DNA of 64,000 nucleotides from Pelagicoccus sp. SDUM812002. Lineage in GTDB: Bacteria; Verrucomicrobiota; Verrucomicrobiia; Opitutales; Opitutaceae. The stretch spans positions 62,001 to 126,000 of the forward strand of contig NZ_JARXHX010000012.1 of the NCBI RefSeq assembly GCF_031127835.1, given 5' to 3'. How positions within the stretch are numbered: position 1 is the stretch's first letter; the number at the start of each line of letters is the position of its first letter. The notes beneath the pieces are model-generated. The model saw nothing but the letters and a program-made list of their open reading frames with translations. It was not told the DNA's origin and made no database searches. Of this stretch, positions 28,442 through 37,975 are shown in pieces. The position numbers and the translations under genes are program-made.

Positions 28442-28471
28442 GACGATTTGATCGTGTGAAATCAAATCGTC
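28442..28471 (-). promoter_or_regulatory. Perfect hairpin in the rpsN-rpsH intergenic region
   Basis: GACGATTTGAT (28442-28452) pairs fully with ATCAAATCGTC (28461-28471) around an eight-base loop. There is no T-run after it on the minus strand, so it is not a simple terminator. It lies about 73 bases upstream of rpsH in an otherwise tightly packed operon, where S8-type translational control or RNA processing could act. Confidence 0.55.
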
Positions 28472-28484
28472 AATGCCTATTCGC

Positions 28485-28790
28485 TTACCAAGAGGACTTA
28501 GTTACGCCAGGAATCTTTCCTTGGAGCGCTAGCTCGCGGAAAGTGAGACGTGAAAGTCCGTAGCGGCGGATGTAAGCGCGGGGGCGTCCGGTGACGTTAC
28601 AGCGATTCTTGATGCGGATGGGCGAAGAGTTGCGCGGCAACTTGGTGAGCTTGTCACGAGCTGCGTAGAATTCTTCGTCAGAAACTTCTGGGTCCGCCAT
28701 GATGGCCTTAAGGGCCGCACGCTTTTCAGCGTACTGAGCGACCATGCGAATACGCTTCTTGTTACGGGCGATAGATGATTTCTTTGCCAT
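28485..28790 (-). CDS. rpsN: 30S ribosomal protein S14 (zinc-free long form)
   Basis: S14 is in the head of the 30S near the A site. At 101 residues this is the long form without the CxxC pairs of the zinc-binding type. It has [21 protein letters not shown] at the start and [25 protein letters not shown] at the end, the universal S14 signature. It sits between rplE and rpsH. Confidence 0.97.
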   Translation of the reverse strand: MAKKSSIARNKKRIRMVAQYAEKRAALKAIMADPEVSDEEFYAARDKLTKLPRNSSPIRIKNRCNVTGRPRAYIRRYGLSRLTFRELALQGKIPGVTKSSW

Positions 28791-28803
28791 GTCTTATATA
28801 AAA

Positions 28804-29385
28804 TTAAGCTGCGGTAGTTTCCTCTTCCTTCTTTTCCTGCTTTCGGAAAGGCATTCCGAGAAGCGTGAGCAACTCTTTGCCTTCATCGTTGGTAGCAGCT
28901 GAGGTGACGATCGTGAACTCGAGACCGGCTTGGTACTTGAGCGTGTCAGATGGCACCTCTGGGAAGATAGTAATATCAGTGATACCGAGCGAGTAATTGC
29001 CGTTACCATCGAAACGGGAGTGTACGCCACGGAAGTCGCGGATGGATGGAAGGCCTACCGCGAGGAGACGATAGAGGAAGTCCCACATACGGTTACCGCG
29101 GAGGGTGACCTTACAACCGATTGGCATGTCTTCACGAAGCTTGAAGTTCGCGATGCTCTTGCGGGCGTAGGTGCGAACAGCTGCTTGCCCCGCAATTGCG
29201 GACATGTTCTTAACCGCCTCTTCGAGTACGGACTTATCTGCGGAAGCATTGATACCCATGTTAAGCACGACTTTTTCGATCGAAGGGATCTCCATGTCGT
29301 TCTTATACCCGAGGGACTTCTTGAGGCCCGGGGCTACTACGTCTTTATAATGCTGCTTGAGTGCTGGAGTTTCTTGAGAGCTCAT
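28804..29385 (-). CDS. rplE: 50S ribosomal protein L5
   Basis: L5 binds 5S rRNA and contacts the P-site tRNA. The 193-residue protein contains NDMEIPSIEKVVLNMGINAS, AVRTYARKSIANFKLREDMPIGCKVTLRGNRMWDFLYRL (family block from about residue 73) and FRGVHSRFDGNGNYSLGITDITIFPE. A short C-terminal extension (FRKQEKKEEETTAA) follows the normal end. Confidence 0.97.
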   Translation of the reverse strand: MSSQETPALKQHYKDVVAPGLKKSLGYKNDMEIPSIEKVVLNMGINASADKSVLEEAVKNMSAIAGQAAVRTYARKSIANFKLREDMPIGCKVTLRGNRMWDFLYRLLAVGLPSIRDFRGVHSRFDGNGNYSLGITDITIFPEVPSDTLKYQAGLEFTIVTSAATNDEGKELLTLLGMPFRKQEKKEEETTAA

Positions 29386-29462
29386 TGGTTATTATGAATC
29401 CGGATTTCCGACCCGGATTTCTTGGTTCTCGGTGTCTTTTAGGACAACTTATAGTGTAATAG

Positions 29463-29714
29463 TTACTTGGCGCGGCGTGCGTCGAATTTGTCCACGGACA
29501 TGAGGTTGGAAACGTGGATCGAACCTTCGCGTTCCACGATGGCGCCTTCTGGCTTTTCTTCGGACTTCTTCTCGTGACGCTTGATCATCATCAAACCTTC
29601 AACAATAGCGCGGTCCTTAGCTGGAAGCAGTTGCAAGACCTTGCCGCGCTTCCCTTTTTCCTTGCCCGTGAGTACTACAACTTCCTCACCCTTCTTAATG
29701 TGTGCTGTAGCCAT
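29463..29714 (-). CDS. rplX: 50S ribosomal protein L24
   Basis: L24 is an assembly initiator protein of the 50S with a KOW fold. The 83-residue protein shows HIKKGEEVVVLTGKEKGKRGKVLQLLP (the KOW motif, residues about 4-30) and GLMMIKRHEKKSEE. It is shorter than the common about 100-105 residues, ending at VDKFDARRAK. The 77-base gap to rplE contains a weak inverted repeat, AATCCGG/CCGGATT (29397-29419), of unknown meaning. Confidence 0.95.
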   Translation of the reverse strand: MATAHIKKGEEVVVLTGKEKGKRGKVLQLLPAKDRAIVEGLMMIKRHEKKSEEKPEGAIVEREGSIHVSNLMSVDKFDARRAK

Positions 29715-29715
29715 G

Positions 29716-30081
29716 TTAGAGTACCTCCGGTGCTAGTGATACGATCTTCATGAACTTCTTGTTACGAAGCTCGCGAGCGACTGGTCCGAAGATGCGAGTG
29801 CCCTTCGGATTGCCGTTGTTATCGAGGATGACGATAGCGTTAGAGTCGAAACGCAGGTAGCTTCCGTCCTTGCGACGGATAGGTGCCTTGGTGCGAACGA
29901 CCACAGCCTTCACGACAGAACCCTTCTTAACAGAAGAATCGACGCTAGCTTCCTTGATGTTCACGACGATAACGTCGCCCACATCGGCAGTCTTCTTATT
30001 TTGTCCAAGACGACGGATCATACAGGCGCGCTTAGCCCCTGTGTTGTCCGCGATCTGGATGGATGAACGTAATTGAATCAT
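29716..30081 (-). CDS. rplN: 50S ribosomal protein L14
   Basis: L14 lies at the subunit interface near bridge B8. The 121-residue protein has [57 protein letters not shown]-type block and the end [12 protein letters not shown]. Its stop is separated by one base from the rplX start, so coupling is likely. Confidence 0.97.
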   Translation of the reverse strand: MIQLRSSIQIADNTGAKRACMIRRLGQNKKTADVGDVIVVNIKEASVDSSVKKGSVVKAVVVRTKAPIRRKDGSYLRFDSNAIVILDNNGNPKGTRIFGPVARELRNKKFMKIVSLAPEVL

Positions 30082-30102
30082 TTCTAGTTACCCTTCCCTA
30101 CT

Positions 30103-30438
30103 TTATGCTTCCACACCGGACTCGGCTGCGTTGGCGTCTTGCTCAGCCTCAACCTCAGCAAGCGTCTTCTTGCCAAGCATTGGAGCGCGTTCCGTGACCT
30201 TAACGAGGCGCCAGCGCTTGAGGCGGCTGAGAGGACGCGTTTCCATGATCTCAACCTTGTCGCCGAGGCGCGCGGTGTTTTCCTCGTCGTGTACGTGAAC
30301 GACGGTTTTGCGATTGATTACCTTACGGTATCGAGGGTGAGCCTTCTTGTAGCTGTAGGTTACCTTGATGGACTTGTTGCCCATAATCGAGGTTACTACA
30401 CCTTGGAGGTCTTTTCTCTTGTTGCGTGAATTTTCCAT
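30103..30438 (-). CDS. rpsQ: 30S ribosomal protein S17 with C-terminal extension
   Basis: S17 is a primary rRNA-binding protein of the 30S body. The core (RKDLQGVVTSIMGNKSIKV, HPRYRKVINRKTVVHVHDEEN, GDKVEIMETRPLSRLKRWRLV) fills residues about 7-83. The usual length is about 85. Here 111 residues are predicted, ending in an acidic/Ala tail (EVEAEQDANAAESGVEA), another example of the acidic tails in this cluster. Confidence 0.96.
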   Translation of the reverse strand: MENSRNKRKDLQGVVTSIMGNKSIKVTYSYKKAHPRYRKVINRKTVVHVHDEENTARLGDKVEIMETRPLSRLKRWRLVKVTERAPMLGKKTLAEVEAEQDANAAESGVEA

Positions 30439-30457
30439 TGCCTGATGTATCTATAGG

Positions 30458-30664
30458 TTAGGCGGATTGCTTTTCGGCAGCGATCTTCTCGTTACGGATA
30501 GTTTCCATGCGAGCGATGCTCTTGCGAGCTACGGTGATCTCGTGGGTCTTTTCCACTTGGCCAGTTTGCTTCTTGAGACGCAGGTCGAGCAGCTTCTCGC
30601 GTGTTTCGCGGATCTTCTTTTCGATTTCTGCAACGGAAAGTTCCTGAATGTCTTTTGTCTTCAT
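30458..30664 (-). CDS. rpmC: 50S ribosomal protein L29
   Basis: L29 is a small helical protein at the exit tunnel near L23. The 68 residues show [35 protein letters not shown] and [12 protein letters not shown], the normal L29 pattern. It stands between rplP and rpsQ. Confidence 0.97.
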   Translation of the reverse strand: MKTKDIQELSVAEIEKKIRETREKLLDLRLKKQTGQVEKTHEITVARKSIARMETIRNEKIAAEKQSA

Positions 30665-30685
30665 TTTAATCGTGTCCTTTCCGGT

Positions 30686-31105
30686 TTAGTCGCGATCGCG
30701 CTCGATGAAACGCGTCTTGAACGGGATCTTCGCGTCAGCGAGGGACATTGCTTGACGAGCGACAGCGATTGGCACGCCGGCGAGTTCGAAAAGAATGACG
30801 CCTGGCTTGATCGCAGCGACGTAGTGGTCGACTGGTCCCTTACCCTTACCCATACGAGTTTCGAGTGGCTTCTTGGTGATTGGCTTGTGGGGGAAAACTC
30901 GAATCCAGAGCTTGCCCTTACGCTTCATGTGACGGGTGATCGCGACACGGGAAGCTTCGATCTGACGGCCGGTAAAGTGGCCGCGCTCGAGTGCCTGGAC
31001 TGCGAAGTCGCCAAATGCGATTGTGTCGCCGCCCTTCGCGTTTCCGCGAAGGCGACCTTTCATTACCTTACGGTACTTGGTGCGAGATGGTGTTAGTGGA
31101 GGCAT
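30686..31105 (-). CDS. rplP: 50S ribosomal protein L16
   Basis: L16 organises the A-site region of the 50S. The 139-residue protein shows the start [21 protein letters not shown], the signature [33 protein letters not shown] and the end [13 protein letters not shown]. It is of normal length and in standard order after rpsC. Confidence 0.97.
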   Translation of the reverse strand: MPPLTPSRTKYRKVMKGRLRGNAKGGDTIAFGDFAVQALERGHFTGRQIEASRVAITRHMKRKGKLWIRVFPHKPITKKPLETRMGKGKGPVDHYVAAIKPGVILFELAGVPIAVARQAMSLADAKIPFKTRFIERDRD

Positions 31106-31125
31106 GGCTTAATTACCCTTTCGGC

Positions 31126-31749
31126 TTAGTCTTCCTTATTGAATACCCAGCACTTGATTCCGATGATACCGTAAACGGTACGCGCTTCGGCAGTGCCATA
31201 GTCTATTTCTTCGCGGAGCGTGTGGAGAGGCACGGACCCCTGTCGCTGTACTTCCGTACGAGCGATGTCCGCGCCGCCGAGACGACCACCCACTTGAATC
31301 TTGATTCCCTTGGCGCCCAAAGACATGGCCATCTGGACGGCCTTCTTCATTGCGCGGCGGAATGCAATACGACGCTCAAGCTGGAGCGCAACGTTTTCAG
31401 CTACGAGAGTTGCGTCGAGTTCAGGCTTCTTTACTTCCTGGATGTCGAGGAGGATTTCCTTGCCAGTTGCCTTGGCGAGCTCGTCCTTGATCTTCTCGAT
31501 TTCCTGACCCTTGCGACCGATAACGATACCAGGGCGAGCAGTGAAGATCTTAACGCGAACGCGTGCAGACGCACGCTCAATGAAGATGCGTGGTACACTC
31601 GCGAACTTGAGCTTTTCCATGAGCTTCTCGCGGATGATGTAATCCTCGTAAAGAGTGTCGGCAAAGTCGTTTTTGCGAGCGAACCAGCGGGACTGCCAGT
31701 TACGGTTTACTGCGAGACGAAATCCGATCGGATGTGTTTTTTGACCCAT
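31126..31749 (-). CDS. rpsC: 30S ribosomal protein S3
   Basis: S3 lies at the mRNA entrance. The 207-residue protein shows MGQKTHPIGFRLAVNRNWQS, the KH domain with VFTARPGIVIGRKGQEIEK-like sequence, and the C-terminal S3 domain with RRAMKKAVQMAMSLGAKGIKI and DYGTAEARTVYGIIGIKCWV. It ends soon after the core and lacks the long tail seen in some species. Confidence 0.97.
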   Translation of the reverse strand: MGQKTHPIGFRLAVNRNWQSRWFARKNDFADTLYEDYIIREKLMEKLKFASVPRIFIERASARVRVKIFTARPGIVIGRKGQEIEKIKDELAKATGKEILLDIQEVKKPELDATLVAENVALQLERRIAFRRAMKKAVQMAMSLGAKGIKIQVGGRLGGADIARTEVQRQGSVPLHTLREEIDYGTAEARTVYGIIGIKCWVFNKED

Positions 31750-31763
31750 ATTGCGTAATTCCT

Positions 31764-32099
31764 TTAGGCGTTATCAGACAGTACGATGCGGATGTGAGAC
31801 ATACGCTTCTTACGCTTAGCAACTCCACCGCGAGCGGCAGCCTTGAAGCGCTTGAGCGCGGGGCCTTGCTCAACTGTGGCGAGCTCGACGGTGAGCGAGT
31901 CACCGGAGAGGTCATGGTTGTTTTCAGCGTTAGCGATTGCCGACTGCAGTGTCTTGGAGATAAGAAGAGCAGACTTGCGGGGGATGAACTTGAGCAGCTC
32001 GAGAGCTGCGTTGGCGTTCTTTCCGCGAATCGTGCGAGCGACCTCGATCACCTTCTTAGGCGACATTCGAGCGTATTTTGTGCGTGCTTGTACTTGCAT
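31764..32099 (-). CDS. rplV: 50S ribosomal protein L22
   Basis: L22 lines the peptide exit tunnel with a long beta-hairpin. The 111-residue protein has ARTKYARMSPKKVIEVARTI, KSALLISKTLQSAIANAENNH and the tip region LKRFKAAARGGVAKRKKRMSHIRIVLSD. Length is normal. Confidence 0.97.
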   Translation of the reverse strand: MQVQARTKYARMSPKKVIEVARTIRGKNANAALELLKFIPRKSALLISKTLQSAIANAENNHDLSGDSLTVELATVEQGPALKRFKAAARGGVAKRKKRMSHIRIVLSDNA

Positions 32100-32119
32100 A
32101 GCTTTGATTACTCCTCGCG

Positions 32120-32386
32120 TTATTTCTTACCGCCACCGTGGGCCTTGAAAGTGCGAGTCTGCGAGAACTCACCCAACTTGTGGCCAACCATGTTTTCGGT
32201 CACGTGGACAGGAATGAACATCTTGCCGTTGTGTACGTTAATGTTAAGACCGACGAAGTCAGGAGTGATGGTGGAGCGGCGCGACCAAGTCTGGATCGGC
32301 TTGCGATCATTGCTTGCTTGAGCTTCCTTCACCTTCTTCTCGATGCTGGGGTCTACGAAAAATCCTTTTTTTACTGAACGAGCCAT
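32120..32386 (-). CDS. rpsS: 30S ribosomal protein S19
   Basis: S19 forms the head of the 30S with S13. The 88-residue protein has [63 protein letters not shown] (family block from residue about 32) and a short Gly/Lys end. All conserved positions visible are intact. Confidence 0.97.
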   Translation of the reverse strand: MARSVKKGFFVDPSIEKKVKEAQASNDRKPIQTWSRRSTITPDFVGLNINVHNGKMFIPVHVTENMVGHKLGEFSQTRTFKAHGGGKK

Positions 32387-32403
32387 TTTATCTATTTCCT
32401 CGC

Positions 32404-33261
32404 TTACTTGTTTTTCATTTTCCGTCCGTTACGACGGACGAGGATGAGGCTGTTGCTCTCCTTGGACTTGCGACGGGTTGGGAAGCCCTTCGCCAACTGA
32501 CCCCATGGGGACACGAGCATCTGGCGACCGCCACCACCCTTGGATTTTGCTTCACCACCACCATTGGGGTGATCGACCGGGTTCATGACAACACCACGAA
32601 CACGAGGACGCTTGCCGAGCCAACGGCTACGACCGGCCTTGCCAATTACGACGTTCTTCTTCTCGGCGTTGCTGACGAAACCGACGGTTGCCATGCACTT
32701 CTTGGACACGAGGCGGATTTCGCCGCTAGGCATCTTGATTTGTGCGGAATCACCATCGATACCGACCAACTCGACTGCATTACCAGCAGCACGAGCGATC
32801 TGAGAACCCTTGCCTGGCAACAGCTCAACTCCGTGAACTCTAGTGCTCGGTGGGATGAACTCAAGTGGCATTGCATTACCTGGAGCGAAGTCGATCATCT
32901 TCTGGGAAGACAGAACGGTATCGCCGGCCTTAACGCCTGCAGGTGCGATGATGTAGCGCTTTTCGCCATCGGCATAAGCGACGAGTGCGATGTAAGCGGA
33001 GCGGTTTGGATCGTACTCGATGGCCTGCACCTTGGCAGGGATATCAAACTTGTTACGCTTGAAGTCGATGATCCGATAAAGCTGCTTATGACCTCCACCG
33101 CGGCGGCGCATGGTAATGCGACCGTAGCAGTTGCGACCCGCTGCCTGCGCGCCTTTCGCCTCGGTGAGGCTCTTCTCCGGACGCTTGTTCGCAACTTCCT
33201 TAACCTGGAGTTGTGCGAAACGCTGCGTAGGGGTGACTGGGTTGAAACTCTTGATAGACAT
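32404..33261 (-). CDS. rplB: 50S ribosomal protein L2
   Basis: L2 supports the peptidyl-transferase centre and bridge B7b. The 285-residue protein contains [40 protein letters not shown], the conserved loop [23 protein letters not shown] (with the functionally important His in DHPNGGG) and the C-terminal [16 protein letters not shown]. Length is slightly above the usual 270-280. Confidence 0.97.
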   Translation of the reverse strand: MSIKSFNPVTPTQRFAQLQVKEVANKRPEKSLTEAKGAQAAGRNCYGRITMRRRGGGHKQLYRIIDFKRNKFDIPAKVQAIEYDPNRSAYIALVAYADGEKRYIIAPAGVKAGDTVLSSQKMIDFAPGNAMPLEFIPPSTRVHGVELLPGKGSQIARAAGNAVELVGIDGDSAQIKMPSGEIRLVSKKCMATVGFVSNAEKKNVVIGKAGRSRWLGKRPRVRGVVMNPVDHPNGGGEAKSKGGGGRQMLVSPWGQLAKGFPTRRKSKESNSLILVRRNGRKMKNK

Positions 33262-33281
33262 TTTCTGTTAGTCTCCTTCGT

Positions 33282-33572
33282 TTAAGCGGTGAAGTCGATG
33301 ATGTCGCCCTGCTTGAGGGTAACGATCGCTTTCTTGAAACCAGCGCCCGCGCTGGTCTTACCTGTCTTGCGGTTGCGACTTGGCTTGCCGATCTGGTTGA
33401 TGACGTTCACTCGCGCCACAGAGACATCGAATGTCTTCTCAACAGCCGCCTTGATGCTGCCCTTGCTGGCGGTCTTGAAAACCTGGAAGGTGTACTGCCC
33501 CATCTCTGAGGACTGGACGTTGCTCTTCTCGGTCAAATGAACGGATTTGATGATCTTATCTGGCTGAATCAT
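33282..33572 (-). CDS. rplW: 50S ribosomal protein L23
   Basis: L23 is the docking site for trigger factor and SRP at the tunnel exit. The 96-residue protein has KSVHLTEKSNVQSSEMGQYTF, the signature AAVEKTFDVSVARVNVINQIGKPSRNRKTG (family block) and KAIVTLKQGDIIDFTA. Its ATG overlaps the rplD stop by four bases, so the two are translationally coupled. Confidence 0.97.
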   Translation of the reverse strand: MIQPDKIIKSVHLTEKSNVQSSEMGQYTFQVFKTASKGSIKAAVEKTFDVSVARVNVINQIGKPSRNRKTGKTSAGAGFKKAIVTLKQGDIIDFTA

Positions 33573-34204
33573 TTCGAGCCTCCTTTCGCACGCTCGACGA
33601 GGACGTCGAGACCTGCACGTGTTACGATGATTGTCTTGAACTGGCAGAGGTCAGTCACGCTTACGAGCGGTGCCTCTTCTAGATCGACACCAGCCAAGTT
33701 ACGCAGAGCGAGAACGGATGTTTCGCTGAGCTCCTTGTCGATGACGAGAACCTTGCCGGAAGGAGCGATACCGCGGATAAGCGCTTCGCCGACCTTAGTC
33801 TTGGCAGGTGAGATATCGAGAGCGTCAACAACGACGATAGATTCGTCTGCGATGCGGTCGAACAAAGCGCGACCGAAAGCGAGGGTTTTCACCTTCTTGT
33901 TGATCTTCTTAGAATAGTCGCGAGGACGTGGGCCGAATACGATACCACCGCCAACCCAGATCGGGGAGCGATTGGAACCTGCGCGAGCGCGGCCGGTACC
34001 CTTTTGGCGCCATGGCTTCTTGCCACCGCCGCGAACTTCGCCGCGAGTCTTCGTGTTGGCGCTACCTTGGCGAGCGTTTGCTGCCTGAGCTACGACTACT
34101 TCTTTAACAGCCTGTACGCCCTTGTCACCTTCGAAGACGGGAACTCCATCTACTTCAGTTTCACCGTTGGCGCTGCCGTCGTTCTTGAAAAGTTTAAGTT
34201 TCAT
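33569..34204 (-). CDS. rplD: 50S ribosomal protein L4
   Basis: L4 lines the exit tunnel and in E. coli autoregulates the S10 operon. The 211-residue protein shows [43 protein letters not shown] (the conserved tunnel loop, residues about 44-86) and [22 protein letters not shown]. Gene position after rplC and before rplW is standard. Confidence 0.97.
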   Translation of the reverse strand: MKLKLFKNDGSANGETEVDGVPVFEGDKGVQAVKEVVVAQAANARQGSANTKTRGEVRGGGKKPWRQKGTGRARAGSNRSPIWVGGGIVFGPRPRDYSKKINKKVKTLAFGRALFDRIADESIVVVDALDISPAKTKVGEALIRGIAPSGKVLVIDKELSETSVLALRNLAGVDLEEAPLVSVTDLCQFKTIIVTRAGLDVLVERAKGGSK

Positions 34205-34221
34205 GGTCGATCAGTCCTTTC

Positions 34222-34860
34222 CTATTTCTTGGCCTTGATCGAGGAACGGATCATCACGGTGTCGCCATTAGCGCCCGGGATGCCACCCTTAACCAGGATT
34301 AGGTTCTTCTCGGCGTCGATGCTGACGATCTCGAGATTTTGAATTGTGCGCTGCTTAGCACCCATGTGACCTGGCATCTTCTGGTTCTTGAAGACGTGTC
34401 CTGGCCATTGGCAAAGACCGATCGAACCGATGCGGCGGTGGAACATGGAACCGTGGGAAGCAGGACCGCCCTTGGTATTGAAACGCTTCATTACACCAGC
34501 GAAACCTTTACCCTTGGTGTTGCCGATAATGTCGACCTTCTTGCCAACTTCGAACTTCGACACATCGAGCACGTCGCCCGGAGCAGCCTCGATAGCCTCT
34601 GGGCTACGCACTTCCTTGATCACGCGTGGTGCGTGAGCGATACCAGCCTTCTTTGCATGCCCTAGAGCAGCATTGCTAGCGTTCTTGTCCTTCTTGGAGT
34701 CGAAGCCGATCTGGATCGCATTGTATCCATCGGACTCAACCGTCTTTACTTGTAGTACCGGGCAAGGACCTGCCTGCAGTACGGTGACAGGGACAACTTC
34801 GTTGTCGCTGCCATAAACCTGGGTCATTCCCAGCTTTTTGCCTAATAGCGTATAGTTCAT
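34222..34860 (-). CDS. rplC: 50S ribosomal protein L3
   Basis: L3 starts 50S assembly and reaches toward the peptidyl-transferase centre. The 212-residue protein has LLGKKLGMTQVYGSDNEVVPVTVLQAGPC (family block), VDIIGNTKGKGFAGVMKRFN and the signature HRRIGSIGLCQWPGHVFKNQKMPGHMG with the methylatable region. A 101-base gap separates it from rpsJ. Confidence 0.97.
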   Translation of the reverse strand: MNYTLLGKKLGMTQVYGSDNEVVPVTVLQAGPCPVLQVKTVESDGYNAIQIGFDSKKDKNASNAALGHAKKAGIAHAPRVIKEVRSPEAIEAAPGDVLDVSKFEVGKKVDIIGNTKGKGFAGVMKRFNTKGGPASHGSMFHRRIGSIGLCQWPGHVFKNQKMPGHMGAKQRTIQNLEIVSIDAEKNLILVKGGIPGANGDTVMIRSSIKAKK

Positions 34861-34961
34861 AGTTCTAAGAGGTAGGTGAAAGCAGACGCCTTCGTTTTTA
34901 TTAGACCCACATTAGCGAACGACGGAATTGCCGCTCGAAAGTCTGTGTTGTTGGTTTCTCT

Positions 34962-35270
34962 TTATACGTTGATGCTGATGTCTACACCGGAGGGTAGATT
35001 AAGCTTCTTGAGTTCGTCGACGGTCTGAGCGGTCGGCTCGATGATGTCGAGCAAACGCTTATGCGTACGGATCTCAAACTGCTCCATGGACTTTTTGTCC
35101 ACGTGCGGAGAGCGGTTAACGGATATCTTCTCGATTCGTGTCGGAAGGGGTACAGGGCCGGAAACACGTGCTCCGGAACGCTTAGCTGTATCCACGATTT
35201 CTGACGCGGACTGATCGATTACTCGATAGTCGAAACCTTGAAGTCTGATGCGGATTTTTTGTCCTGTCAT
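34962..35270 (-). CDS. rpsJ: 30S ribosomal protein S10
   Basis: S10 (NusE) is a 30S head protein and also joins NusB in antitermination. The 102-residue protein has [25 protein letters not shown] (family block), [35 protein letters not shown] (conserved loop) and [11 protein letters not shown]. It directly follows fusA here; no tuf gene intervenes, and the 30-base gap leaves no room for a separate S10 promoter. Confidence 0.97.
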   Translation of the reverse strand: MTGQKIRIRLQGFDYRVIDQSASEIVDTAKRSGARVSGPVPLPTRIEKISVNRSPHVDKKSMEQFEIRTHKRLLDIIEPTAQTVDELKKLNLPSGVDISINV

Positions 35271-35300
35271 GATTGTTCGGTAGAAAAGTTATGCTGGCAG

Positions 35301-37442
35301 TTACCAACCTTGATTGAGGATTTCGTCGAGTTGCTTTTGGGCAACCACTTCGTAATTGGACCACTCCATCGTGTAGCTGGCACGGCCTTTGGAAAGAGAG
35401 CGAACGTCGGTCGCGTAACCAAACATGGTCTTGAGCGGGACGCTTGCGTAAATGTAACCGAGATCACCCTTTGTCTCCAAATTTTGGATCTGGCCACGGC
35501 GGCGGTTGAGGTCTCCGACCACATCGCCTTGAAATTCGTTGGGAGTTACAACCTCCACCTTCATCACTGGCTCGAGGAGCACTGGAGACGCTTCTTTCAT
35601 CGCTTCCTTAAGAGCGAAGATGCCAGCCATCTTGAATGAAGTTTCGGAGGAATCGACTTCATGGAAAGAACCGTCAACAAGGCGCACCTTGATGTCGATT
35701 ACTGGGTAACTCGCGACCACGCCGTTAAGTGTAGCTTCGCGAATACCGTCGATAGTCGGCTTGATGAATTCTTTAGGGATAACGCCACCGACGGTCTCAT
35801 CGACGATTTCAATCCCTTTCCCTAATTCCTGCGGCTCGATTTCGATAACAGCGTGACCGTATTGGCCCTTGCCGCCTGTCTGACGCACGAACTTACCTTC
35901 GGCACGAGCTGACTTGGTGATGGTCTCGCGGTAGGCGATCTGCGGCTCGCCCGATCGAGCGCTAACCTTGAACTCGCGGAATAAGCGGTCACGGATGATC
36001 TCGAGGTGGAGCTCTCCCATGCCTGATATGATCGTCTGACCGGTTTCTGGATTGGAGCTGACCTTGAAAGTGGGATCTTCCTCAGACAAACGGGCCAAGC
36101 CAGTCGCCAACTTGTCTTGGTCAGCTGAAGTCTTCGGCTCGATGGTCATTGAGATGACTGGCTCAGGGAAGACCGGCGGAATGAGAGAAACGTCGTAACC
36201 TTTAGGAACCAAAGTGTCGCCTGTAGCCACATTCTTGATACCGACGAGAGCACAAATATCACCAGAGCGAACGACCTCCAAATCCTCGCGGCTGTCCGCT
36301 TTCATCTGAAGGATACGGCTCACCCGCTCACCTTTACCAGTTCGGGCGTTGAACAGCATATCGCCCTTCTTGATCGTGCCGGAGTAGACGCGAACGAAAA
36401 CGAGTTTACCGACGTATGGGTCGCTCCATAGCTTGAACGCCAGAGCAGAAGCCTTGCCGGCATCGTCTGCGTCAATCTCCACCGAAGAGTCGTCACTGGC
36501 ATGAGCTTTCGTTGCAGGCAGGTCAAGCGGGCTCGGAAGGTAGTTCACAACCGAATCTAAAACGCTCTGCACGCCCTTGTTCTTGAAAGCGGATCCAGGG
36601 ATCACGCCAACGAACTTGAGAGCGATCGTCGCTCTGCGGATTGCAAGGATGAGCTGGCTTACCGAAATATCTTCTCCGCCAAGGTAAGCTTCTGCGAGCT
36701 CATCGTCGGTATCAGCAACCGCCTCGATCAAAGACTCACGCAGGCTCGACGCCTCGCCTGCAATCTCGTCAGGAATATCCGTTTCGATGGTATTGACTCC
36801 CATCTCGTCTGACTCGTCGAACAAGAAGGCCTTGTTTCGAACGAGATCGACTAAGCCCCTAAACCCCTCTTCGGCTCCGATGTTTAGGAACAGCGGGTGT
36901 GCATTCGCACCGAGTTTGGCTCGCATGTCAGCGACAGCTGCTAGGAAGTCAGCTCCGATGCGGTCCATCTTGTTGATGAAAGCGACGCGCGGAACGTTAT
37001 ACTTGTCAGCCTGACGCCAAACCGTCTCGGATTGAGGCTGAACACCTGCTACCGCGCAGAAAACTGCGACTGCTCCGTCGAGTACGCGGAGGGAACGTTC
37101 CACTTCCGCGGTGAAGTCCACGTGCCCAGGGGTATCGATGACGTTAATCAAATGGTCAACCCCCTCGAAAGGCCCGAAGCGAGCCTTCCAATTACAAGAG
37201 ATCGCGGCGGAGGTAATCGTGATCCCACGCTCGCGTTCCTGCTCCATGAAGTCCGTGACAGCATTTCCGTCATGAACTTCGCCAACCTTATGAACTACGC
37301 CTGTATAATATAAGATGCGCTCCGTGGTAGTCGTCTTCCCTGCGTCAATATGGGCCGCGATGCCTATATTACGCGTCCACTCCATCGGCACCGGTCTGTC
37401 GGCGCCGTTTCGTGGCGAATGAGCTGTAAGGGAGACTGACAT
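35301..37442 (-). CDS. fusA: Elongation factor G
   Basis: EF-G drives ribosomal translocation using GTP. The 713 residues show the G1 motif [15 protein letters not shown] at about 31-45, the G3 motif DTPGHVDFT, the G4 motif NKMDR, and domains II to V with [10 protein letters not shown] and [14 protein letters not shown]. About 20 residues ([19 protein letters not shown]) precede the usual start; an internal ATG lies just before [10 protein letters not shown]. It follows rpsG as in the classical str operon, but tuf does not follow. Confidence 0.97.
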   Translation of the reverse strand: MSVSLTAHSPRNGADRPVPMEWTRNIGIAAHIDAGKTTTTERILYYTGVVHKVGEVHDGNAVTDFMEQERERGITITSAAISCNWKARFGPFEGVDHLINVIDTPGHVDFTAEVERSLRVLDGAVAVFCAVAGVQPQSETVWRQADKYNVPRVAFINKMDRIGADFLAAVADMRAKLGANAHPLFLNIGAEEGFRGLVDLVRNKAFLFDESDEMGVNTIETDIPDEIAGEASSLRESLIEAVADTDDELAEAYLGGEDISVSQLILAIRRATIALKFVGVIPGSAFKNKGVQSVLDSVVNYLPSPLDLPATKAHASDDSSVEIDADDAGKASALAFKLWSDPYVGKLVFVRVYSGTIKKGDMLFNARTGKGERVSRILQMKADSREDLEVVRSGDICALVGIKNVATGDTLVPKGYDVSLIPPVFPEPVISMTIEPKTSADQDKLATGLARLSEEDPTFKVSSNPETGQTIISGMGELHLEIIRDRLFREFKVSARSGEPQIAYRETITKSARAEGKFVRQTGGKGQYGHAVIEIEPQELGKGIEIVDETVGGVIPKEFIKPTIDGIREATLNGVVASYPVIDIKVRLVDGSFHEVDSSETSFKMAGIFALKEAMKEASPVLLEPVMKVEVVTPNEFQGDVVGDLNRRRGQIQNLETKGDLGYIYASVPLKTMFGYATDVRSLSKGRASYTMEWSNYEVVAQKQLDEILNQGW

Positions 37443-37488
37443 TTACAAAGAACAAAACAGGCGAAGCTGCAGAGGGTTAGTTAATTGA

Positions 37489-37962
37489 TTACCAACGAAG
37501 GTGAGCAAAGGCACGGTTGGACTGCGCCATCTTGTGAGTGTCTTCCTTCTTCTTAACAACAGAACCTGTGTTATTGTAGGCATCGACGAGTTCGGAAGCG
37601 AGAGCGTCCTTCATCGGGAGACCACGGCGTCCTGCAGCTGCGTTGACGATCCAACGGAAAGCAAGCGACTCTTGGCGGTCGTAAGAGATTTCGACCGGAA
37701 CCTGGTAAGTAGCGCCACCCACACGGCGGCTCTTAACTTCGAGGCGTGGACGAGCGTTTTCAAGCGCTCCAAGAAGAAGATCGATTGGATCCCCCTTGCC
37801 GAGCTTCTCGGCAACTTTCTCGAATGCGGAGTAGACGATACGCTCAGCGACAGTCTTCTTACCATCACGCATGACGGTGTTGACGAGGCGACCTACGAGA
37901 ACGCTGCCGTAGCGGGCGTCTGGCTTTGCTGGTCTTTTAGTAGCTCTTCTGCGACGTGACAT
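37489..37962 (-). CDS. rpsG: 30S ribosomal protein S7
   Basis: S7 nucleates assembly of the 30S head and in E. coli is the str-operon autorepressor. The 157-residue protein has [63 protein letters not shown] (signature) and the C-terminal [13 protein letters not shown]. The rpsL-rpsG gap is only 13 bases, so an E. coli-like S7 site between the two is unlikely. Confidence 0.97.
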   Translation of the reverse strand: MSRRRRATKRPAKPDARYGSVLVGRLVNTVMRDGKKTVAERIVYSAFEKVAEKLGKGDPIDLLLGALENARPRLEVKSRRVGGATYQVPVEISYDRQESLAFRWIVNAAAGRRGLPMKDALASELVDAYNNTGSVVKKKEDTHKMAQSNRAFAHLRW

Positions 37963-37975
37963 GGCTTATAAATTT

